Of a stretch of DNA of 32,811 bases, positions 10,201 through 17,040 are shown piece after piece. A program made the translations under genes and the position numbers. The stretch comes from Planctomycetota bacterium. GTDB taxonomy: Bacteria > Planctomycetota > Planctomycetia > Planctomycetales > Planctomycetaceae. The stretch spans positions 1 through 32,811 of the forward strand of contig JAQBWV010000052.1 in the NCBI GenBank assembly GCA_027624335.1. The letters are read 5' to 3'. Under the pieces are notes generated by a model. The model was not told where the DNA came from, made no database searches, and saw only the letters and a list, made by a program, of their open reading frames with translations. Positions within the stretch are counted from its first letter, which is position 1, and every line of letters begins with the position of its first letter.

Positions 10201-10385
10201 TTCCGGAAAGCCTCTTCTGCGAGCGACCACCGCTCGGCTCGGTACAGCCCGCGCGCGAAGTTGTACGCATCCAGTCCAGCATCAGCGAACGCAGGTGCCG
10301 GTTGCAGCACGGTACCAGACAACGTACTCAGTAATAGAGCTAAAGAAACAATCGTTGACGGGTTCCCGTGATTCCGCCTGGGCAT
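7281..10385 (-). CDS. large secreted tetratricopeptide-repeat (TPR) protein
   Basis: A 1034-residue protein built almost entirely from TPR-type helix pairs, recognised by recurring patterns such as YNFARGLYRAERWSLAEEAFRKFL, AEKEFADCLKEYPKDPF and AEQRFRQFAQEHASHELA. The repeated 'P...A...A.Y.LA' spacing runs from residue 40 to the end. The N-terminus is a signal peptide (STIVSLALLLSTLSGTVLQ, likely cleavage after AFA near 34), so it works outside the cytoplasm, probably in the periplasm. TPR proteins scaffold protein-protein contacts; Tol-Pal loci carry a TPR protein (CpoB/YbgF), which makes a link to the ExbB-like gene downstream plausible. The start ATG at 10385 has AGGAG about 8 bases upstream. 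Confidence 0.85.
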   Translation of the reverse strand: MPRRNHGNPSTIVSLALLLSTLSGTVLQPAPAFADAGLDAYNFARGLYRAERWSLAEEAFRKFLSEHSKHEQVSFGTLYLGLSQIQIKKHADGRNTLEVFVQKYSQNSDVAHARYRIAECSYYLDELERAEKEFADCLKEYPKDPFREFALPYLGDAQRRLGKSQLASTTLQQSLDLFPQGRMAAEARFGLAQASEALGETAKAITLYREAAKGTREQRGDAAQLALANALFSQRQFNEAVAEYEAVEVRFPGSRLTTVATLNAGFALYQNGDYSRALGKFDAAESDPKQTVTAGYWKGLTLKALGDFSGAADVLEDVATKAGEIPLVESIIYQLADCRFRSGELDKAEAGFLKVTQQWPKGTFADHSLYFATECIIQSARALVGEPKATRLRDADLLLSKFEREYATSTIRMSHELQRGQFLMLRGTAEDLKQASQIYEAVLKTTNREQTQAEARYQLARTRQEQGDSKGALEAISPLAVAVMKNPKVGLPESLVLYAYLSLEAAQPAEAIKAANSYLQNNPRGPLRDQAWSHVASSSAKISDWTAADNAVSRLLSEHTESPIVSRTILNVAETAYEGKHWQAASRFFETLLAPGPESPFHAAGLSGLAWSEFQKQDFAKAEQRFRQFAQEHASHELAAESAFMVGDSLQKAGKSKEAAIAFEETFKKFIPHEQAFLAGLQAARLRARLKLPDDANRIYTAVEGAFPDRPEHDQLMNEWALVLYEAQRFREADELFRRITNEHPDSTVADNARFSLAESDLVDGKVQLARTSFADLATDTKADAAVQEDSLFRVIGIDADASQWKEVVVNVEQFVKRFPESRYLSDVQFHRGNAQLNLNDPADAETTFSELASRVSEPAIGQSSWIGHLWALLAEAQVRQKKYEAVIATSQQARAWKADATTHYLLDEVVGRAWKNQARFPEALAAFHRVIESEAASRTQTAAKAQLMIAETHFLKKEFAEARDGYLKVYFFYSFPEWQAPALLQAGKSEEQIGTEDSRKGARKWYETLQKEFPETDFARQAGERLKVLTGTS

Positions 10386-10686
10386 GTCTCACTCCTGCGG
10401 CTTCGAAAGGTGAGCACAAAGATGTCCACCTTAAAGTTCTCGAAGCAGGTTCGGCATCCATGTGATTTGTCTTTTTGGCTGAAAGTCAGCCAGTTAAGAC
10501 GACGGTCCGAATGGTACATGTCGCAGATCCTCATAGCAAAGGGGCTGTCTCTGGATTTATGGCACAAACTCGCACAGTCGGAATCGGCCTGTGAGACACA
10601 AGTTGGGGGCGAGTTCGTTACCTTTTCTCCAAATTTCGTTATCGTTTTGCGGTGCTGTATGAGAAACTCAACTTGAGGCGGTCTGT
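10386..10686. other. divergent intergenic region
   Basis: About 300 bases between the TPR gene (-) and the beta-propeller gene (+), which must carry promoters for both. I see no clear -10/-35 pair. An imperfect hairpin lies at 10469-10500, described separately. Confidence 0.5.
10469..10500. promoter_or_regulatory. imperfect hairpin upstream of the TPR gene
   Basis: Outer arms GTCTT/AAGAC (10469-10473, 10496-10500) enclose a perfect inner stem TGGCTG/CAGCCA with loop AAAGT (10476-10492). It sits about 85 bases upstream of the TPR start and could be an operator or a leader RNA hairpin. No function can be assigned. Confidence 0.25.
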
Positions 10687-11667
10687 ATGAAAACTACTCA
10701 TCAACGATTCGCGATGACCCTGGCGTTGATCGTCGTTCCGCTTTTTGCCAACGCTGCTGGCCCGCAATTTACTGCAGTTGAAGGCTGGTTAAAGCCCGCC
10801 CCTGACATGCAGTCAATTGGTCAGGCTCACGGCGACGTTGCTGTCTCTTCGAACGGTGATGTGTACGTCAGCGTGGGCGGAGCTCGAGGGGGAGTTCAGG
10901 TCTTTGACTCCGCTGGAAAATACCTGAGAAACGTTCCCAACGCGCCGACCGATTTTCACGGCTTCATCATACGCCAGGAGAAGGCTGGTGAATTCATTTA
11001 CGGCGCACAACTTTCCGCGCAGGCGATTCTGAAGATGCAGCTAGACGGTCGTATTGTTCTCAGCATCGCGGGATCGACGATTCCTCCGGAACTTGTAGCG
11101 ATGCGTGACGGCAAACCGAGTCTGCGACTAACCAATGTAGACGTCGCGCCGGACGGACGCATCTTCGCAGTCGATGGCTACTCCAGCGATATCATCCACG
11201 TCTTCGATGCCAACGGAAAATACCTTGAAAGCTTCGGCGGTAAGGCTGCCCCGTTTGGTTTCAGAACCTGCCATAAGATCGCAATTGATACTCGGTTCGA
11301 TCCACCTCGCATCCTGTGTTGCGATCGTGAAAACCGCCGCGTCGTCCATCTTTCAATCGACGGCCAGGTACTCAGTGTCGTCAAGGAAATGAAGCGACCA
11401 GCTGCTGTGGCTGTGTTCGGCGAGTGGGCGGCGATCGCCGAAATTGAAGGCCGGGTCAGCCTGCTCGATAAAGAAGGCAACATAGTAATGACGCTGGGAG
11501 CCAATGATCTGAAGGAGCAAACCGCGACGAACAAGGTCAAACCAGCCGACTGGCGAACCGGAATCCTCACGGCTCCGCACGGACTCGACTTTGACAGTCA
11601 GGGAAATCTGTTCGTGACCGAGTTCAACCTTTACGGTCGGGTGTTGCGATACGATCTTGCCAGGTAG
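10687..11667 (+). CDS. secreted beta-propeller (NHL/6-bladed type) protein
   Basis: A 326-residue protein with a signal peptide (FAMTLALIVVPLFANA, cleavage near ANA-AGP) and repeated blades. Each blade carries the NHL-like pattern 'D-x-x-G-x-h-h-V-x-D': GDVAVSSNGDVYVSVGG, NVDVAPDGRIFAVDGYSSD and HGLDFDSQGNLFVTEFNLYGRV. Such propellers are used as scaffolds or as lactonase/peptidyl-lyase-like enzymes; no catalytic residues identify an enzyme here. It probably acts in the periplasm or on the surface. The ATG at 10687 follows a GAGG. It converges on the zinc-ribbon gene at 11789 with two REP-like hairpins between them. Confidence 0.8.
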   Translation: MKTTHQRFAMTLALIVVPLFANAAGPQFTAVEGWLKPAPDMQSIGQAHGDVAVSSNGDVYVSVGGARGGVQVFDSAGKYLRNVPNAPTDFHGFIIRQEKAGEFIYGAQLSAQAILKMQLDGRIVLSIAGSTIPPELVAMRDGKPSLRLTNVDVAPDGRIFAVDGYSSDIIHVFDANGKYLESFGGKAAPFGFRTCHKIAIDTRFDPPRILCCDRENRRVVHLSIDGQVLSVVKEMKRPAAVAVFGEWAAIAEIEGRVSLLDKEGNIVMTLGANDLKEQTATNKVKPADWRTGILTAPHGLDFDSQGNLFVTEFNLYGRVLRYDLAR

Positions 11668-11712
11668 TTGCATGGTGCATTGCTGAAGGGTACGCGAAGC
11701 GATTTCGAGTAC

Positions 11713-11729
11713 GTCAGGCTCTGCCTGAC
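11713..11729. repeat. REP-like hairpin, copy 1
   Basis: GTCAGGC-TCT-GCCTGAC, a perfect 7-bp stem with a 3-base loop. The second copy (11772-11788) has the same stem with loop GGA. Read on the other strand, copy 2 becomes GTCAGGC-TCC-GCCTGAC, so the two units are nearly identical and inverted, as in paired REP elements. Confidence 0.6.
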
Positions 11730-11771
11730 AAAATTCGGAGCGGGCATCGCCGATCACCAGTTCCGGAGTCC

Positions 11772-11788
11772 GTCAGGCGGAGCCTGAC
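11772..11788. repeat. REP-like hairpin, copy 2, directly after a stop codon
   Basis: GTCAGGC-GGA-GCCTGAC, with the same 7-bp arms as copy 1, in inverted orientation 59 bases away. It abuts the stop codon of the zinc-ribbon gene (11789-11791 on the minus strand), so it would form the very 3' end of that mRNA. It could act in termination or mRNA stability. Confidence 0.6.
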
Positions 11789-12424
11789 CTACTGGTTGAC
11801 TTCTTTCAGAAGCTCGTTCACCGTTCGTGAGTACTCCTCGATCTGCTGCATGTTCTGCTGCATCTGCGGTGGGATTCGTGCGTCGCCTCGACCATCGACT
11901 CCTGGCAGCGCCTGTCCCTGACCTTGCTCACCAGCAATTCCTCCATCGGGATTGCCAGGCAGGTCGCCGAGCGAACTGATCAGGCTCATCGAATACAGCA
12001 GACCGACTCCAGTCGCCACCATACTCAGAAGCGTCGCCAGTCCGATGCCCCACATGACTCGGCGAACGAGAGTCATCGTTCGAGTGATGCCTTCGAGATG
12101 CTGCAGTACTTCGTCCAGTCGGTCCGAGAGAGCTTCGACGGACGTATTGCTGGAAGATTCTCCACGCGGGACTTGCGGATTCTGAATGGCCGACGGTACC
12201 GGCGTCGATGCGAATTTCAGCGATGTCGATGTCGTTGGTTCAGCCTCCCGGAAAAACATGTCATCGCCGTCGTCGGAATCCGGGGCGGCAGTCGAGGCGA
12301 CCGAAGTCCCCTTCTTCGCACAATGAACACAGGCAGAAGGTCGAGGTTTCGACTTCGGGATTCGGAAATTGCGGAAGCATTCCGGGCACTTCCAGATTAC
12401 TTTCGCGCCATCTGAGCGACTCAT
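11789..12424 (-). CDS. hypothetical zinc-ribbon, single-membrane-span protein
   Basis: A 211-residue protein I do not recognise as a named family. Residues 11-36 form a zinc ribbon (WKCPECFRNFRIP...ACVHC; Cys13, Cys16, Cys32, Cys35). Then follow a long low-complexity Ser/Thr/Pro/Asp linker, an amphipathic segment (ALSDRLDEVLQHLEGITRTM), one membrane span (about 125-149) and a Gly/Gln-rich tail with PPQMQQNMQQIEEY, which may be a short coiled coil. The ribbon-linker-membrane plan resembles the N-terminus of the ExbB-like protein at 24194-25807. The ATG at 12424 has a GGAG upstream. Confidence 0.7.
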   Translation of the reverse strand: MSRSDGAKVIWKCPECFRNFRIPKSKPRPSACVHCAKKGTSVASTAAPDSDDGDDMFFREAEPTTSTSLKFASTPVPSAIQNPQVPRGESSSNTSVEALSDRLDEVLQHLEGITRTMTLVRRVMWGIGLATLLSMVATGVGLLYSMSLISSLGDLPGNPDGGIAGEQGQGQALPGVDGRGDARIPPQMQQNMQQIEEYSRTVNELLKEVNQ

Positions 12425-12790
12425 GAATACAACTCCACAGACAGGAATCGTCTTGTCCAGCGACTCTCGTCTACTTTCGACTCAAGCGAAGACCAGGCCA
12501 ATGACAACGACGACAAATGTCTCAGTCGCTCGTGATTAGCGAAAGCCGGCCGCTTCAATTAGTGGGCAGACATTGACTCAGATGTCCGACGGTAACCGCG
12601 GTCGCCAAGAACGCGGGCTGATTTCAGTTCGACCAGCACTCTGGTGAACTTCGGCTACGTTCCAGCAGTCACCGTACGAAGTAGAAGCATGATTACAGAA
12701 AGGAGAGTCTACCGGCATTGGCCCTGAGTTGCCTCAACTTCTCACCAGTGCAAACCGCTATTCCACGCCGGCTCGAAAAGTCATTCGACG
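12425..12790. other. intergenic region with no gene seen
   Basis: About 365 bases between the zinc-ribbon gene and the tRNA terminator. Both neighbours are on the minus strand, so a promoter for the zinc-ribbon gene should lie here. I see no convincing promoter, RNA gene or coding frame. Confidence 0.4.
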
Positions 12791-12823
12791 AAAAAAGGAC
12801 TTACGACCAGTCGTCGTAAGTCC
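12791..12823 (-). terminator. intrinsic terminator of tRNA-Leu
   Basis: On the minus strand, GGACTTACGA (12823-12814) pairs perfectly with TCGTAAGTCC (12806-12797) around a 7-base loop and is followed directly by six T residues (12796-12791). It lies about 14 bases after the 3' end of the tRNA. This is a textbook Rho-independent terminator. Confidence 0.9.
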
Positions 12824-12836
12824 CTTTACCGCAAAG

Positions 12837-12921
12837 TACCGGAGGTGGGACTTGAACCCACACGAGGTTTACCCCCACGGGATTTTGAATCCCGCGCGTC
12901 TGCCGATTCCGCCACTCCGGC
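12837..12921 (-). tRNA. tRNA-Leu (anticodon CAA)
   Basis: An 85-base class II tRNA. The acceptor stem is GCCGGAG/CTCCGGT with a G1-U72 wobble and discriminator A73. The D-arm begins TGGCGGAATCGGCAGACGC, and the anticodon arm is CGGGA-TTCAAAA-TCCCG, giving anticodon CAA (reads UUG). A long variable arm (GGGGGTAAACCTC) is followed by the T-arm GTGGG-TTCAAGT-CCCAC. The 3' CCA is not encoded (A73 is followed by CTTT), so it must be added after transcription. Confidence 0.95.
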
Positions 12922-13013
12922 ATCACTGACCCGGTGTCAGCGGTCGAGGTTGTTCATGTCCGACCATGTGCAGCGTGCTTTGGTCTGAGAACCTTACCCC
13001 GTCAAGTGGTGAG

Positions 13014-13042
13014 CTTTTAATTGCACTCTTAAAGAGCGTCAA
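13014..13042 (-). promoter_or_regulatory. candidate promoter for tRNA-Leu
   Basis: On the minus strand, TTGACG (13042-13037) and TAAAAG (13019-13014) are separated by exactly 17 bases and point at the tRNA about 90 bases downstream. The spacer contains CTCTTTAAGAG, a short near-palindrome. The -35 matches consensus at five of six positions and the -10 at four. Confidence 0.45.
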
Positions 13043-13402
13043 GTCACGACACATCGATACAGCGGTTGCACTGGCGAGTCGCGGTGTGCATTGATCGATC
13101 GCGAAGGAACGAGCTGGCAACGAACTCTCGAATCGAAGGTCTGCTGAAGTTTCAGCGACTTCATGCTGCTATTCGGTCAAGCAACAAAGAATCTGGTAAG
13201 TGATGCATCACAAGCCGACAATCGATTTCTCGACCGACTCGGATTGGCCCGCACTTAGCGACGTCGGCTGATCCTGTACTGATCCGGGCGCGTTATTCCT
13301 GGCAGTGTTTAGCGACTCACGCGAAACAGTCGATCATGACTCGCCGTCTCTCTTGCGTTGATCGCATTGTCTGGCGAGAGTCCGCGCAGGAGAACCACTG
13401 AA
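13043..13402. other. intergenic region upstream of folK
   Basis: About 360 bases between the tRNA promoter and folK. No gene is seen. CTGATCC is repeated directly at 13269-13275 and 13280-13286 (CTGATCC-TGTA-CTGATCC), with no clear meaning. Confidence 0.35.
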
Positions 13403-14134
13403 ATGGTACAGACGGTTGTGGCGCTCGGAGGAAATCAGGGACACGTGGCTCAGACGTTCGATCGTGCGCTGTCCCGGATGAAGCAGCACGAGCAGGTGCA
13501 GAGCGTGGAAACTGCTGCGCTGTACCGCTCCGCAGCCATGGGAGCCTGCGCTGGCTCCGAGTTTCTGAATTCAGCATGGGTTCTGGAAACGACACTTGAG
13601 CCAATTCGGCTTCTGGATCTGCTGCAGGAAGTGGAGAACGAATTCGGGCGAAGCCGGGACGTTCGTTGGGGCCCGCGAACGCTCGATCTTGATCTCATCT
13701 TCTACGATCACGAGGTTGTAAGTTCACCGCGACTGATCGTGCCGCATTCACATTGCTGGTACCGTCGATTTGTACTGACGCCGATCGAGGATTTACGTCC
13801 CGACTGGTTGCATCCAGAGTTGGGGCTGACCATTCGTGATTTGTGCAAACGGCTTTCGGTGGGATCGTTCCGTCTGGCGATTGGCGGGGCAGGGGACCTG
13901 GCGCCGACATTAACAGGCGTGGTCCGTGAGTTTCAGAATGTCGAATTGGTGTATGCCGACTCGCCCGACAGTATCGAGGTGTCGGATGTCTCACTGGCAG
14001 TCTGGTTTGGCGAATGCAGTGGTGAAAAGCTGCACCCACTCTGGCTAAAGTCTCCTACCCGTGACGCGTTGCAGGCTTTGCGCGACACGTTGACGGCGGC
14101 CTGCACCGCTGTGGTCGCAATTCCGTCTCCATAG
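13403..14134 (+). CDS. folK: 2-amino-4-hydroxy-6-hydroxymethyldihydropteridine pyrophosphokinase with C-terminal extension
   Basis: Pyrophosphorylates 6-hydroxymethyl-dihydropterin with ATP in folate synthesis. The HPPK domain fills about residues 1-155: ALGGNQGHVAQTFDRAL at the start, then the diagnostic RWGPRTLDLDLIFYD, and FVLTPIEDLRPDWLHP. The usual PHPRMxxRxFVL reads PHSHCWYRRFVL, a small divergence. The start ATG at 13403 gives the canonical MVQTVVALGG and has AGGAG about 10 bases upstream; longer in-frame starts are unlikely. HPPK is normally about 160 residues, but this protein is 243. The extra 85 or so residues contain no family I recognise. No other folate gene is next to it. Confidence 0.93.
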   Translation: MVQTVVALGGNQGHVAQTFDRALSRMKQHEQVQSVETAALYRSAAMGACAGSEFLNSAWVLETTLEPIRLLDLLQEVENEFGRSRDVRWGPRTLDLDLIFYDHEVVSSPRLIVPHSHCWYRRFVLTPIEDLRPDWLHPELGLTIRDLCKRLSVGSFRLAIGGAGDLAPTLTGVVREFQNVELVYADSPDSIEVSDVSLAVWFGECSGEKLHPLWLKSPTRDALQALRDTLTAACTAVVAIPSP

Positions 14135-14155
14135 CGACGAGCCGTAATCAAGAAA

Positions 14156-14180
14156 GGCGACCGATCGATGATCGGTCGCC
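14156..14180. terminator. strong hairpin between convergent genes
   Basis: GGCGACCGATC-GAT-GATCGGTCGCC, a perfect 11-bp stem with a 3-base loop, 21 bases after the folK stop. It is flanked by GAAA on the left and TTCCCGAAAAA on the right, so on the minus strand it is followed by TTTCTTGATT. It probably terminates the secreted-protein gene or both convergent genes. Confidence 0.65.
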
Positions 14181-14264
14181 TTCCCGAAAAAGAACTCGCT
14201 TACGTGAGCAATCATGTCGTACGCTCGGCGTGACACCGATCGCGTCTCAGAAGAGCTACTTCGT

Positions 14265-15134
14265 CTATGCTCCAACACGACGAATTGGTGCCGATAATTC
14301 CGGGAAGTTTAAGGCCTCCGGTGCGTTGGCCGGCGGCATCGGAACGACGGGGACGGGTGGTCCTTCAACTGGCGGAGCTGGCAGTTCCTGCCGCGGAAGA
14401 ACTGGCTCAACAGGAGTCGGAAAGCCCATGCGAGCGTCCGGGATGTTGTAAATCGGCGTCCAGATGTTTCTCAGCCTCATCCAGCGGACATACGACATGT
14501 TCTGGTCTGGAATGCAGGGGCGTGTGTGCCACTGTCGAGGATCCGGAGGTACCGGCAGGTTGTTCATGGACTGCCATGTCGGCACGTGCTGGTAGTAATA
14601 GCCGAGCTGTGTTGTGTCCGTTGGAGTCGCGATGATCGGCCGGCCCTGGGCGGCGGGAGCGTTGCCGTTCGCCTGTTGACCGGTCCAGTTCTGAGGCACG
14701 TAGTTCTGGTAAGTAATGTTCTGACGTCGAACTGGAACCCGGGCCGGTGGCGACCATCCATAATCGGGAGCAACTGCGTAGTAGTCCGGGTCGAGCACCC
14801 ATCTCACGAAGGGAAATGTCCACAGACCTTTCTTACCTGGGCAGCCAGGATCTGCGCAGTAATCGCAGCAACCGTGAAACGGTAGCGGCATCCAGGTCCA
14901 GTAGGTTGGGTTGGGTTGCTGGCGGTGCTGTCCCCAATGATTGTGACCGTGATGGTCGTAGGGCTGACCAGTCGCAACGTAGTACGGATACTGAGTTGTG
15001 TGCCCGTTAGGATGCTGAGCGACAGGCTGCCTTACGTTGGCCACACCGTCCACACCGCTGGCATGCAGGGAGGGGCTGAAGAGTCCGAACCCCAGCACGG
15101 TAAGAACCGTCATGCGAAGAACTCTGATTGTCAT
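14265..15134 (-). CDS. hypothetical secreted Tyr/Pro-rich protein
   Basis: A 289-residue protein with signal peptide MTIRVLRMTVLTVLGFGLF, cleavage near HAS-GV. The mature part is rich in Tyr, Pro, Trp, Gln and His, with HGHNHWGQH, a Cys cluster (CCDYCADPGCPG) and TFPFVRWVLDPDYYAVAPDYGWSPP. A proline-rich tail follows (LPAPPVEGPPVPVVPMPP). I recognise no domain. I chose ATG 15134 because it begins the signal peptide and has GGAACGGAG upstream; an in-frame upstream extension to 15314 is basic, lacks a signal and is probably not translated. It is the third gene of three secreted-protein genes on this strand. Confidence 0.7.
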   Translation of the reverse strand: MTIRVLRMTVLTVLGFGLFSPSLHASGVDGVANVRQPVAQHPNGHTTQYPYYVATGQPYDHHGHNHWGQHRQQPNPTYWTWMPLPFHGCCDYCADPGCPGKKGLWTFPFVRWVLDPDYYAVAPDYGWSPPARVPVRRQNITYQNYVPQNWTGQQANGNAPAAQGRPIIATPTDTTQLGYYYQHVPTWQSMNNLPVPPDPRQWHTRPCIPDQNMSYVRWMRLRNIWTPIYNIPDARMGFPTPVEPVLPRQELPAPPVEGPPVPVVPMPPANAPEALNFPELSAPIRRVGA

Positions 15135-15315
15135 GTCTCCGTTCCTTGAGCCTTGGTCTGCCTTCCGTACGTCACATCTCTGATGACGAACTTCCTGCTG
15201 ACAGGTTCGTTGTGACTTTGCTGCTGCGAGTGATTTCGCGACAGCGACTCCGGTTGAGACAGCAACTCGTCGAATAGTCTCGATGCTGAGATCAGGCCAT
15301 CGACGACGGTGCATG

Positions 15316-15327
15316 TCACTGCAGTGA
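15316..15327. repeat. 12-bp perfect palindrome
   Basis: TCACTGCAGTGA, 25 bases after the stop of the secreted-protein gene at 15353. Palindromes of this length occur by chance in windows this size, so the meaning is uncertain. Confidence 0.3.
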
Positions 15328-15352
15328 TCCGCCTTCAGTCGAGTGAGCAGTA

Positions 15353-16357
15353 TCAGTAACGCGGCAGCACGACATCCGAAATTGGAGTGATCCGACTTGA
15401 CGGCATTCCCCAGCTGTAGTTGTACTGGTGACGCACGTTTGGCGCGAGTGGGATAGTGGTTGGCACCCCGGTCATCGGAGACGCATAGACCTGATTATCA
15501 CGACCGTCGGCGTAGTGTGGCTCTGCCGCGTAGACGCGACTGTACATCCCGAACGGAGCACACCCTTCTCCGCAGCATCCACTGGGCGTGAAGTAATTGA
15601 ACTTGTTGTGGAGATGAGCCGCCAGGACGTGGTTCCAATAGGCTCGCCGGCACTCAGAGCGGTACTGCTGCCCAGCCCACCACTGCTGGAACGGCGAAGG
15701 CTGATAGCAGTTATTGAGGCCCAGAACCTCTTTAGTGCGACATTTGACTCCGAAGATCGAACGCTTCAGGTCGCCGACTGTGTAGGGGCGTCCCATGCAG
15801 ACTTCCGGATTCGGGCAGCTTCCGGCATCACCCATACAGGGCATTCCGTTCCCTGGGTACTGGTAGCCGCTGATGGATGAGCCGTCCTGACAGAATCCGC
15901 TCGCACCGGTCATCCCTCCCTGATAGCCACCGAACTGACCTGCACTTCCGATGTTGCAATTTTCACCCGCACGACACATACCAGCAGGAGAGTACCCGCC
16001 GCCCGACATTCGTGGAGTGCAGACGAAGGTGCTTGCGACGCCGTCCGCAGCTCGGGGAGCACAGGTGCTTCCGTCCGAGTTGCAGCCCGTTCGGTTCGGG
16101 CCACAGCCTGTAACCAGGCCCGAATTGCCTGACTGTCCGGGGATTACACCCGGAGCAGAATCAGCGGGACTCGCTGGTGCCAGTCCATCGGGTGGCGGCG
16201 GCGGGATGTCGTTCACCGGCCTCTGCTGAGTTTCCTGAACCGCTGATGCAGGAACGGTTTCCTGAGCGGAGGCCAGACTGACGCACAGCGTCAAGGGAAC
16301 GATCACCCAGGCGGCGACCCGATTCCAATGGCGTATTCGGTTTCTAATGATCAGCAT
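15353..16357 (-). CDS. hypothetical secreted Cys/Gly-rich protein
   Basis: A 334-residue protein with a signal peptide (AAWVIVPLTLCVSLASAQE, cleavage near ASA-QE), then a Pro-rich segment (NDIPPPPPDGLAP). A Cys/Gly-rich middle has many CxxC- or CxC-like pairs (VTGCGPNRTGCNSDGSTCAP, CRAGENCNIG, CMGDAGSCPNPEVCMG). The C-terminal part has DLKRSIFGVKCRTKEVLGL and WWAGQQYRSECRRAYWNHVLAAHLHNKFNYF. No named family recognised. The many cysteines suggest disulfide-linked folding in the envelope or a surface layer. The start has AAGGAAGAG upstream. Confidence 0.7.
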   Translation of the reverse strand: MLIIRNRIRHWNRVAAWVIVPLTLCVSLASAQETVPASAVQETQQRPVNDIPPPPPDGLAPASPADSAPGVIPGQSGNSGLVTGCGPNRTGCNSDGSTCAPRAADGVASTFVCTPRMSGGGYSPAGMCRAGENCNIGSAGQFGGYQGGMTGASGFCQDGSSISGYQYPGNGMPCMGDAGSCPNPEVCMGRPYTVGDLKRSIFGVKCRTKEVLGLNNCYQPSPFQQWWAGQQYRSECRRAYWNHVLAAHLHNKFNYFTPSGCCGEGCAPFGMYSRVYAAEPHYADGRDNQVYASPMTGVPTTIPLAPNVRHQYNYSWGMPSSRITPISDVVLPRY

Positions 16358-16492
16358 TCGTCTCTTCCTTGAATGTGGCTGATTCGCGATCTGAGGGATG
16401 ACGACGTGGTCTGCACCAAAGACTTCTCAACTAGTTCAGTGAATGAGATCTGATTCACCAGAGTCGCTCGACTCAGTCGCGTCTCATGATCT

Positions 16493-16984
16493 CTAACGAG
16501 GCGGAATGAACAGCGATCCGAGGCTGAAGGTCGGGCGGTATTTGACTTTGACTTCGGTGCCCATCAGCTCCCATTTGTCGTGGGACTCCATGCCGAACGG
16601 TGTCCAAATCCAGTTGCCCTTCACACGATAATAGAACGGCCCATACATCGACCGGTACTGGTGTGGGTAAAGCATCTCGTGCGGTGCAAATGCCTGGTTC
16701 GTGATCATCGTGCCGCCTACTTGCGCCGGAATGTCCTGACGTGGAGACGGGTAGAGTGGTCCCGAAAAGTGCGGGTAGCCCTTGATGGCTGGTTGAGGAC
16801 TCGCGTTACGGCCGGGCAGATGCCAGGTCGGGTGCGAGGCATTCCGTGTGACTGCCTGCCCAACGCGAACACCTTGCGGTGTCGGAGCGGGCGGAAGCGG
16901 AAAGCCTGATTGAGCTGCTATCGGAGTCAGCCAGGATGTGCCTGTCAGCAGTGCAATGAGCACAGTGAATGTTGTGCGACGCAT
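16493..16984 (-). CDS. hypothetical small secreted protein
   Basis: A 163-residue protein with signal peptide MRRTTFTVLIALLTGTSWLT, cleavage near IAA-QS. The mature part is Pro/His/Tyr-rich, with FAPHEMLYPHQYRSMYGPFYY and NWIWTPFGMESHDKWELMGTEVKVKYRP, which ends in a likely beta-strand-rich segment. The IWTP motif also occurs in the protein at 14265-15134, a hint that the two may be related. The ATG at 16984 has GGAGGG about 8 bases upstream. First of three secreted-protein genes on this strand, followed by a 135-base gap. Function unknown. Confidence 0.7.
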   Translation of the reverse strand: MRRTTFTVLIALLTGTSWLTPIAAQSGFPLPPAPTPQGVRVGQAVTRNASHPTWHLPGRNASPQPAIKGYPHFSGPLYPSPRQDIPAQVGGTMITNQAFAPHEMLYPHQYRSMYGPFYYRVKGNWIWTPFGMESHDKWELMGTEVKVKYRPTFSLGSLFIPPR

Positions 16985-17019
16985 GTTTCCCTCCGTGGCG
17001 TTTCAAACGGAACGCATTG

Positions 17020-17040
17020 AGACCCGAATCCTGCGGGTCT
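17020..17040 (-). promoter_or_regulatory. hairpin in the leader of the secreted-protein gene
   Basis: AGACCCG/CGGGTCT, a perfect 7-bp stem around a 7-base loop, 36 bases upstream of the start at 16984. It could be an mRNA leader hairpin or an operator. Confidence 0.3.

Noticed and set aside
12729..12929. Plus-strand open frame of 66 codons over the tRNA
   Set aside because: It overlaps the tRNA-Leu and its terminator on the opposite strand and is not a plausible protein.
15134..15314. Upstream extension of the secreted Tyr/Pro-rich protein
   Set aside because: The extra 60 codons are basic, lack a signal peptide and precede a good ribosome-binding site and signal at 15134.
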